From Mesorhizobium sp. AR07 (GTDB taxonomy: Bacteria > Pseudomonadota > Alphaproteobacteria > Rhizobiales > Rhizobiaceae): 64,000 bases of DNA. Position numbers and translations under genes: made by a program. The DNA lies in assembly GCF_024746815.1 (NCBI RefSeq), contig NZ_CP080525.1, positions 682,001 through 746,000 on the forward strand, read 5' to 3'. Within the stretch, counting starts at the first letter, position 1. Every line of letters begins with the position of its first letter. Positions 11,501 through 18,375 of the stretch are shown piece after piece. The notes under the pieces are model-generated. The model did not search any database. It was not told the DNA's origin and worked only from the letters and a program-made list of their open reading frames with translations.

Positions 11501-12988
11501 ATGCGCGCCAACCGACTGTCCCTTGTTCTGCTCTTCGCCATGCTGGCGTTCGCAGCCGCACCGGTGGTCAGGCAGGCATTGGCCGAGGAGACCAAGACCG
11601 ATCCCGGCCTGTCAGACGTGCTGACCGATCTGCTGCATGGTGTCGAAGGCGAGAACGCCACCTCCGGTCCCGACAAGCGCGTGCCGTTCGGCCGCGACGA
11701 AGTGCAGCTGTCGTTTGCCCCGCTGGTCAAGCAGACGGCGCCGGCCGTGGTCAATGTCTATGCTTCGCAGACCGCCAAGGTGACGTCGCCTTTCGACGGC
11801 GATCCGTTCTTCGAGGAATTTTTTGGCCGCTCGCAGCCGCGCGCCCAGTCTTCGCTCGGCTCCGGCGTGCTGGTCGATCCGACCGGCGTCGTGGTCACCA
11901 ACTACCACGTCATCAAGGATGCCGATCAGGTCAAGGTGGCGACCGCGGACGGGCGCGAATTCGACAGCAAAGTGATGCTCAAGGACGAGACGCTCGACCT
12001 TGCCGTGCTCAAGATCACCTCGGACAAGCCGTTTCCGGTCATCCCCATCGGCGATTCCGACGCGCTCGAGGTCGGCGATCTGGTGCTGGCCATAGGCAAT
12101 CCCTTCGGTGTCGGCCAGACCACCACCAGCGGCATCGTTTCAGCACTGGCCCGCAGCCATATCGGCGTGTCCGATTCCAGCTTCTTCATCCAGACTGACG
12201 CCGCCATCAACCCCGGCAATTCCGGCGGTGCGCTGATCAACATGGGCGGCCAGCTGGTCGGCATCAACACAGCGATCTACAGCCGCAGCGGCGGCTCGAT
12301 CGGCATCGGTTTTGCCATCCCCGCAAACATGGTGCGCGCGTTTGCCGATGCGGCCAAAGCCGGGCTCGACTTCTTCGAGAGGCCCTACATCGGCGCCGAG
12401 TTCGAAGCGGTGACGCCGCAGATTGCCGAATCGCTCGGCATGGAGAAGCCGACCGGTGCACTCGTCTCGTCGGTCGAGGCCACCGGACCGGCCGCCAAAG
12501 CAGGGCTCAAGCCTGGCGACGTCGTGCTGCAGCTTAACGGCAAGCCAGTCGAGAGCATAGAAGCGTTGGACTACCGGATGGCGACGCTGTCGATCGGCAC
12601 CACCGCCAATTTCGCGGTTCTGACCAAGGGCAAGCAGGCAGCGATGGACATCGCGCTGGAGCGCGCGCCGGAAGGCGCGAAGGCTGCTGAAGTGACGCTG
12701 CACGGCCGCAGCCCGTTCTCGGGCGCCAAGGTCGCGGAACTGTCGCCCCGGCTCGCCCAGAAGCTTGGCCTGCGCACCGACATCAAGGGCGTCACCGTGG
12801 TCGACATCAACCGCGACTCGCCGGCCGCCGATTTCGGCTTCCAGCCTGGCGACATCGTGCGCGAGGTGAACGGCACCACCATCGATACCGCGGCGACCCT
12901 GGAGCAGGCGGCCAAGGCGGATACACGCTGGTGGCGCTTTACCGTCGAGCGCGGCGGGCAGATACTGCGTCAGGTGTTGCGTTATTAG
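11501..12988 (+). CDS. Periplasmic Do/HtrA-family serine protease (Deg)
   Basis: The 495-residue protein starts with a signal peptide (about 1-28, cleaved near QALA). It has a trypsin-like S1C domain with a visible catalytic triad: His136 in NYHVIKD, Asp166 in LDLAVLK and Ser241 in GNSGGAL. Two PDZ domains follow (about 300-380 and 405-490). It should act as a protease/chaperone on misfolded envelope proteins. It is transcribed on its own ~200 bp after the ribosomal terminator and is followed 48 bp later by rarA. DegP and DegQ homologues cannot be told apart from this sequence alone. Confidence 0.93.
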   Translation: MRANRLSLVLLFAMLAFAAAPVVRQALAEETKTDPGLSDVLTDLLHGVEGENATSGPDKRVPFGRDEVQLSFAPLVKQTAPAVVNVYASQTAKVTSPFDGDPFFEEFFGRSQPRAQSSLGSGVLVDPTGVVVTNYHVIKDADQVKVATADGREFDSKVMLKDETLDLAVLKITSDKPFPVIPIGDSDALEVGDLVLAIGNPFGVGQTTTSGIVSALARSHIGVSDSSFFIQTDAAINPGNSGGALINMGGQLVGINTAIYSRSGGSIGIGFAIPANMVRAFADAAKAGLDFFERPYIGAEFEAVTPQIAESLGMEKPTGALVSSVEATGPAAKAGLKPGDVVLQLNGKPVESIEALDYRMATLSIGTTANFAVLTKGKQAAMDIALERAPEGAKAAEVTLHGRSPFSGAKVAELSPRLAQKLGLRTDIKGVTVVDINRDSPAADFGFQPGDIVREVNGTTIDTAATLEQAAKADTRWWRFTVERGGQILRQVLRY

Positions 12989-13036
12989 GGCACGGCCCCC
13001 TGTATTCGGGCTTATGCTCCAACCAAAAAGAAGTGC

Positions 13037-14344
13037 ATGGCCGATCTGTTCAGCGTCGATGAACCGGAAAGAGCGCCGCCCGGCCGGCCGCTTGCCGACC
13101 GGTTGCGGCCGAAGAACCTCGGCGAAGTCGTCGGCCAGGAACATCTGACCGGTCCCGATGGCGCGCTGACCCGGCTGATCGGGTCGGGTTCGCTCGGCTC
13201 GATGATCTTCTGGGGGCCGCCCGGCACCGGCAAGACGACGGTGGCGCGGTTGCTGGCCGGCGAAACCAGCCTGGCTTTCGAGCAGATATCGGCGGTGTTT
13301 TCAGGCGTCGCCGACCTGAAAAAAGTGTTCGAAGCCGCCAAGCTGCGCCGCGCCAACGGCCGCCAGACCTTGCTGTTCGTCGACGAGATCCATCGCTTCA
13401 ATCGCGCCCAGCAGGATTCTTTTCTCCCGGTTATGGAGGACGGCACGGTCGTGCTGGTTGGCGCCACCACCGAAAACCCGTCCTTCGAGTTGAATGCGGC
13501 TCTGTTGTCTCGCGCGCGCGTGCTGGTCTTCCATTCATTGGGCGAGGAGAGCATCGCCAAGCTGATGGTGCGCGCCGAGGAGACCGAGGGCAGGGCGCTG
13601 CCGCTCGACGACGAGGCGAGGGCGATGCTCATCCGCATGAGCGATGGCGACGGCCGTGCCTCGCTGACGCTCGCCGAAGAAGTCTGGCGCGCCGCCAAGC
13701 CAGGCGAGATCTTCGATCCCGAAGGCCTGCAGCGCATCGTCCAGCGCCGCGCGCCGATCTACGACAAGGGCCAGGACGGCCACTACAATCTGATCTCGGC
13801 GCTGCACAAATCGGTGCGTGGCTCCGACCCCGACGCCGCGCTCTATTATCTCGCGCGCATGTTCGATGCCGGCGAGGATCCGCTCTATCTCGGCCGCCGG
13901 CTGGTGCGCATGGCGATGGAGGACATCGGCCTCGCCGACCCGCAGGCGTTGGTCGTCGCCAATGCCGCCAAGGATGCCTACGACTATCTCGGCTCGCCCG
14001 AAGGCGAACTCGCCTTTGCCGAAGCCACGGTCTATCTCGCCACCGCGCCCAAATCCAACGCCGTCTACACCGCCTTCAAGGCAGCCACGCGAGCCGCCAA
14101 GGAGCATGGCTCGCTGCTGCCGCCGAAGCACATCCTCAATGCGCCGACCAAGCTGATGAAGGAAGAGGATTACGGCGCCGGCTACCGCTACGACCATGAC
14201 GAGCCGGATGCCTTTTCGGGCCAGGACTATTTTCCCGAGAAGATGGGCCGCCAGACTTTTTACGATCCGCCGGAGCGCGGTTTCGAGCGCGACATCAGGA
14301 AGCGGCTCGACTATTGGGCGAAGCTGCGCAAAGAGCGGGAATAG
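13037..14344 (+). CDS. rarA: Replication-associated recombination protein A (AAA ATPase, RarA/MgsA)
   Basis: The 435-residue clamp-loader-like ATPase has Walker A (GPPGTGKTT, about residue 60) and Walker B (FVDEIHRFN, about residue 115), a sensor region VGATTENPSFE, and the C-terminal MgsA tetramerisation domain (RRAPIYDKGQDGHYNLISAL). RarA acts at stalled replication forks together with SSB. It lies downstream of the Deg protease and overlaps or abuts the DUF930 gene. Confidence 0.95.
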   Translation: MADLFSVDEPERAPPGRPLADRLRPKNLGEVVGQEHLTGPDGALTRLIGSGSLGSMIFWGPPGTGKTTVARLLAGETSLAFEQISAVFSGVADLKKVFEAAKLRRANGRQTLLFVDEIHRFNRAQQDSFLPVMEDGTVVLVGATTENPSFELNAALLSRARVLVFHSLGEESIAKLMVRAEETEGRALPLDDEARAMLIRMSDGDGRASLTLAEEVWRAAKPGEIFDPEGLQRIVQRRAPIYDKGQDGHYNLISALHKSVRGSDPDAALYYLARMFDAGEDPLYLGRRLVRMAMEDIGLADPQALVVANAAKDAYDYLGSPEGELAFAEATVYLATAPKSNAVYTAFKAATRAAKEHGSLLPPKHILNAPTKLMKEEDYGAGYRYDHDEPDAFSGQDYFPEKMGRQTFYDPPERGFERDIRKRLDYWAKLRKERE

Positions 14345-14349
14345 AAGGC

Positions 14350-15021
14350 TTGCGTGACCCGGTCGTCGTCACGCTTCGAACCGAGGCTTCGCCCTGGGGC
14401 ATTTCCACCGCGGTCGTTCTCCACGCGCTGATGGCGGCCATGATGCCGTTGCCGAAGCCGCCGAAGCGGCTGGAGGAGGAGCGCGTGTCGGTCGACATCC
14501 TGACGCCGCAACAATTCGAGGCGGCGACCAAGCCGCCTCCGCCCGCGCTAGAGGCGCCCGCACTGCCCGAGGCGCCTGCAACGGTGCCGCCGCCTGTTTC
14601 GAGCCCGCCCGGGCCGCAACCACCCGCCGCACCGGCCATGATCCGGCCGACTGAAATGTTGTCGGCCAAGACGCTCGCCGATCCGCGCAGCCGGCAGGCA
14701 CGCGCCGATCTCGCCACCTTCGCTTCCGACGAGCGCATGGTGCAATTGTGCAATCTCGAGGCCATGGATCAGATTCGCCGATGGCGCACGGATTTTCAGC
14801 CCGAGCGGGTCGTGCCTTACGCCACGGCCGAGGAAAAAATCACCGGAACCACGATCGCCGCCAATGGTGCGGCTTTCCGCAGTCGCAGAAACTGGTATAG
14901 TCTGAAATTCAGATGCCAACTGGCTGGGGACGGCGAAAGTGTCGTCGGCTTCGAATTTCTGGTTGGCGATCTGGTCCCCAGGGAAAAATGGGACGAGCTT
15001 GGCCTCCCGGCGGTGCATTGA
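14350..15021 (+). CDS. DUF930 domain protein with N-terminal membrane anchor
   Basis: The C-terminal ~120 residues match the DUF930 family as I know it from rhizobia (ADLATFASDERMVQLCNLEA, then a cysteine-containing beta-rich end with LKFRCQL). Before it are one hydrophobic segment (AVVLHALMAAMM) and a proline-rich linker of about 80 residues, a TonB-like layout suggesting a periplasm-spanning region. The start is uncertain: TTG at 14350 avoids overlap with rarA, while TTG at 14314 is also in frame. Function unknown. Confidence 0.75.
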   Translation: MRDPVVVTLRTEASPWGISTAVVLHALMAAMMPLPKPPKRLEEERVSVDILTPQQFEAATKPPPPALEAPALPEAPATVPPPVSSPPGPQPPAAPAMIRPTEMLSAKTLADPRSRQARADLATFASDERMVQLCNLEAMDQIRRWRTDFQPERVVPYATAEEKITGTTIAANGAAFRSRRNWYSLKFRCQLAGDGESVVGFEFLVGDLVPREKWDELGLPAVH

Positions 15022-15181
15022 CCGAATCCGGCAGGCTTCACAAGGCAGCCAACGGCCGCGATACCGCGGCCGTTGTGTGGTGACCCAAAAAACCTTATCA
15101 AGGCGCACGACCGGGCGGTGCTCGTTGCCATGATTTTGGCGCACCTCATTCGCAACAGGATCGCGCTCCGCGCGTGGAAAA

Positions 15182-16012
15182 ATGACAAAAACCCTTCGCA
15201 AGACCCTTCGCAAATTCGCCATTGCCATTCCGCTTCTCGCCCTTGGCTTCTATTTCATTCCGATCCTGACCTCGGTCTTCATCGTGCTCGGCCTCATCGA
15301 TGTGCTACGCAACGACCGCAAGGATCTGTCGCTATTCTCAGGCTATTTCCTCGGCAACGGCCTGTTCACCTGGCTGCTTTCGCCGTTCAATCTATTCGTC
15401 GATCTCTTGTGCTACAGAAATCCGGGCGTCTGGAAACTGGAGCAGTTTCCCGCCGACTATCAGCGCGAGGTCAATGAGGTCCTGGATATCTTCAAGGCGC
15501 GCAAGGATGAGATCATCGCCGACATCGACGCCAATTTCGGCGCCGGCCGGCGCGGTATGTACGTCTATCAGTGGTACGGCAAGCACAAGATCGACAACGT
15601 CGCCGAGTTCAACAAGGATTTCAAATACATCAAGACCATCGCGGTTTCCGTGTTCAGCAAGCGCGAATCGACCTCCTGGCACTTCGGCCCGCTGCGGCTC
15701 AGCCTGCGCATTCTCTACAATCTCATCCCGGTGAAATCAGAGATTTTCGTCGAATGCGGCAACGTCAAGAGCTACTGGTATGACAATCCGCTGTTCATCT
15801 TCGACGACACGCTGCTCCACCGCTCGGTCAACGAGTATGATGGCCGGCGCTACTGCGTGTTCATGGACATCATTCGCCCATCCCCGGTCCCCCGTCTCAT
15901 CGCGGCCATGCTCGCCGTCGTCTCGGTGAGCGTCGAGCGCATCAACTCTATGTTCTACAAGAACTGGAAGATGATCGGCTCGACCAAGCCGAAGAAGGTC
16001 GAGACGACCTGA
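15182..16012 (+). CDS. Membrane-anchored aspartyl/asparaginyl beta-hydroxylase-like protein (LpxO-like)
   Basis: The 276-residue protein has one or two N-terminal membrane segments (about 12-40) and a C-terminal domain resembling the Asp/Asn beta-hydroxylase family, to which the lipid A hydroxylase LpxO also belongs. The end of the fold is clear: FDDTLLHRSVNEYDG carries the second iron-ligand His, followed by FMDIIRP. The usual first ligand, the His of LRxHLGL, appears replaced: the matching stretch reads LRILYNL. Activity is therefore uncertain. It precedes the GT-C genes, which fits a lipid or LPS modification role, but that is inference. Its 3' end is duplicated at 18341-18375. Confidence 0.75.
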   Translation: MTKTLRKTLRKFAIAIPLLALGFYFIPILTSVFIVLGLIDVLRNDRKDLSLFSGYFLGNGLFTWLLSPFNLFVDLLCYRNPGVWKLEQFPADYQREVNEVLDIFKARKDEIIADIDANFGAGRRGMYVYQWYGKHKIDNVAEFNKDFKYIKTIAVSVFSKRESTSWHFGPLRLSLRILYNLIPVKSEIFVECGNVKSYWYDNPLFIFDDTLLHRSVNEYDGRRYCVFMDIIRPSPVPRLIAAMLAVVSVSVERINSMFYKNWKMIGSTKPKKVETT

Positions 16013-16316
16013 GCTTGAAATCGTCAATGCTGCCGGCTGCGCCGGCAGCATTTGGTGCTCATGCACGCCCCGGTGCGTCGCCGGGCCTTGATAGGCAAAA
16101 GCCCGTTCAGAAAGCGCTATCCCTGCCTGTCTCTTTTTGAGGGCGCTCTCGACGCTTGCGGTGCTCAGGCGTTCAAGTGTACATCCCGTTCAAGCTCTCA
16201 ACAGTTCATGGCGAATCGCGTGAAATTCCTGCCGCCTGAACGGCTCTCGGCTGCATCAGCTGTAGTCCCGGTTTGGCCTCGATAGTCCTGTCTCTTCCCC
16301 TCCCTGGCAGCCTCAA
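16013..16316 (+). other. Intergenic leader of the first GT-C gene
   Basis: These 304 bases hold no convincing gene. The last ~180 bases (from about 16135) are also present before the second GT-C gene (about 18370-18558), including the CTTGCGGTG stretch and TTCAAGCTCTCAACA. In the second copy the ~335 bases between the hydroxylase fragment and this segment are deleted. The shared part probably carries the promoter and ribosome binding region. Confidence 0.6.
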
Positions 16317-17972
16317 GTGACGAAGAACGAAACTCTCGGATTCTGGCTAAAAGTCTACATATGTACCGTGCTATTAGGCGTTGCTTTCGCCGCCCTGTAC
16401 ATAAATCTTGAAGAGCCGGTCTATTATTGGGATTTCACCGCCTACTTTAACGGATTCAATCATCAAGGCGCGATCTTGGTCGAGAGCCCCCTCCGGTGGC
16501 TGAGCCAATTGAGGGACTCGGTCGCGAGGGATGACTACAGTGCGGCAGTTTTGGTGCCTCTACTGCCGTTTCAGATCCTTTTCGGCGGTTCGAGGCTTTC
16601 ATACGTCGCCGCAATAGTCACTGTTTACCTGGTCCCGACGGCTCTTTTCATGGGAAGAATGAGCTACCTGGAGGCTACCGAGACGTCTTCATCCCAAGGC
16701 TGGCTCGCCGTGTGGGTTGCGGTCTTTCTCTACACCCCGTTCTGGGCGGCGACGCTGCGTGGGATGCCGGATATTGCCGGTTGTCTAGCGCTTTCCGCAG
16801 CAACCTATTTTCTTTGGAAATCAAAATTCCTGACCCGCGGACCGGTGATAAGCGGAATACGCGTTGGCCTGTGCCTGTGGTTGGCGTTCATGCTGCGCCG
16901 CTGGTATGCGTATTCAGTCGTAGGGATCGGAATTTCCGCGGCATTCTTTTGTTTGTTGCAGGTCGCAAAGGACCGGGACTTTCCAGCGCTCCGGAACGCT
17001 GCGCTAGGCGGCGTCTGTGCGATTTTGGTCATCGTCGGAGCCGCATTGGCCTTCCAGCAACCCCTGATCCTCAGGATTCTGGGAACCAGCTATGGCGATC
17101 TTTACAGCGGGTACAGGACGAATTTCATTTCCCAGATTGACCAGATAGGCTCCCGGCTCAGCTACGCAAACTGGCTGTTGATCATAGTGGGCCTTTATAT
17201 CTCTCTTGTCCGTCGCAACAGCTTTGCTTTGTTCTGCGCCGTTGCCTCGGTACTCACTTTTTTGATTTTTACCCGAACGCAGGATATGGACCGGCATCAT
17301 TCGATGTCTTTGTTTCTTTGGCTCTTTCCTGCCTATGCCCAGGCAATCGTCGCGATCGTTTCGATGTCAGCGCTGAGATCGCGATGGTCAACCGCCGCCA
17401 TAGCCGCTGCGGCTGGGCTTGCGTATTTCGGTACTTTTTTCCCGGTTGGTCGTCAACTTCTATCGCCGATCAACTATGTCTTTGCCAGGGAAGCGACGCT
17501 TCCTCTTCACCTTGACAATCTTCCTGAATACGGACGCCTCATCGACGACCTTGTTGGCAGAATGGGACCGGAGGACAAGGTTTCGATATTTGCCTCTGGT
17601 TCGGTCATGAACGACGGGCTGTTGATTGGCATGAACCCGGCCCTTTACGATCACCTCGGATGGTCTTGCCAGGTCGATAGCCGCGATCAATTCAAGCCTG
17701 AAGTGTTGAAATCCAAATATGTTATCGCTACCGAACCTCCCGTGACCCATTTGCGGCCGGACGCGCAAATCTGTGTCACAATACCGGACCAGGATATTGT
17801 CGACGGGAAAGGCATCGGTGCCGCCTATAAGCGCGTTGCGGCATATCGATTGTCCGGCGACGTCAAGGGCTATCTCTATGAACAGGTGCGCCCGGTCAGC
17901 AAAGCGGAAATCGACGCCCTTTACAGCGAGTTCCGGAAAAAATACCCAGACTGGACAACGCCTGAGTGGTGA
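16317..17972 (+). CDS. Polytopic GT-C-like glycosyltransferase, paralogue 1
   Basis: This 551-residue integral membrane protein has about ten to twelve hydrophobic segments in residues 10-400 and a soluble C-terminal region of ~150 residues. An acidic pair in the first outer loop (VYYWDF, about residues 35-40) is the kind of motif used by GT-C enzymes that transfer sugars from polyprenyl-phosphate donors. That assignment is inferred from topology, not certain. It has a GTG start, also used by the paralogue at 18559; the two proteins look about 80% identical by eye. It follows the LpxO-like gene, so a role in decorating envelope lipid or polysaccharide is plausible. Confidence 0.6.
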   Translation: MTKNETLGFWLKVYICTVLLGVAFAALYINLEEPVYYWDFTAYFNGFNHQGAILVESPLRWLSQLRDSVARDDYSAAVLVPLLPFQILFGGSRLSYVAAIVTVYLVPTALFMGRMSYLEATETSSSQGWLAVWVAVFLYTPFWAATLRGMPDIAGCLALSAATYFLWKSKFLTRGPVISGIRVGLCLWLAFMLRRWYAYSVVGIGISAAFFCLLQVAKDRDFPALRNAALGGVCAILVIVGAALAFQQPLILRILGTSYGDLYSGYRTNFISQIDQIGSRLSYANWLLIIVGLYISLVRRNSFALFCAVASVLTFLIFTRTQDMDRHHSMSLFLWLFPAYAQAIVAIVSMSALRSRWSTAAIAAAAGLAYFGTFFPVGRQLLSPINYVFAREATLPLHLDNLPEYGRLIDDLVGRMGPEDKVSIFASGSVMNDGLLIGMNPALYDHLGWSCQVDSRDQFKPEVLKSKYVIATEPPVTHLRPDAQICVTIPDQDIVDGKGIGAAYKRVAAYRLSGDVKGYLYEQVRPVSKAEIDALYSEFRKKYPDWTTPEW

Positions 17973-18150
17973 CGATCAGGTTGACGGCCTCCGAGCGCGA
18001 ACTCGGGCTTGGCGCTCTCGGCGGCTGTTGTTGCACCATCGTCCTATAGTCTCATCGAAGCATGATCCTCTACGACTCGAAGCCGCGGGTATATCTTAAC
18101 GGATATTACGCTGCTTTTGAGTTGGAGCGACATTCGCCTCGGGAGGATAA

Positions 18151-18342
18151 GGTGAGCGGACGCCGATCGCGACGGCATTCCGGTCGAACGCCCCGGCGCC
18201 GTCGCCGATACGTTCGACGAGTGGGGCCTGTGGACGGGCACTGTCTGGAGCGAGGACTCCGAGGGCACCAACGGCATCGGCACGTGCCTTGCCGATCAGC
18301 GCGCGCTGACCATTCATCGCGACCAGCATTTCTTCGCGCAAC
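18151..18342 (+). pseudogene. Truncated copy of the GAF/Fis regulator gene
   Basis: The segment starts with the regulator's own start region (AGGATAAGGTGAGCGGAC). It then jumps to the part of the GAF region corresponding to 20669-20855, with only a handful of substitutions and a 6-bp deletion relative to the intact gene at 20395-21366. The middle (about 260 bp) and the C-terminal half are missing. It cannot encode a working regulator. It ends in the duplication junction. Confidence 0.85.
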
Positions 18343-18375
18343 GTCAAGAATTACTGGTATGACAATCCGCTGTTC
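18339..18375 (+). pseudogene. Remnant of the hydroxylase gene 3' end
   Basis: The bases AACGTCAAGAATTACTGG and TATGACAATCCGCTGTTC repeat 15761-15798 of the hydroxylase gene, with two differences, and would read NVKNYWYDNPLF. The rest of the gene copy is deleted. It is directly fused to the regulator fragment, which marks the tandem duplication breakpoint. Confidence 0.85.

Larger units (their letters stand above)
15761..18340. repeat. Tandem duplication, left copy
   Basis: This unit runs from within the 3' part of the hydroxylase gene, through the first GT-C gene, to a 5' fragment of the GAF/Fis regulator gene. It matches the right copy in the same order. Within this copy the regulator fragment has lost the segment that corresponds to about 20406-20668. 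The junction to the right copy falls in a shared GCAAC at about 18338-18342. Confidence 0.8.
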
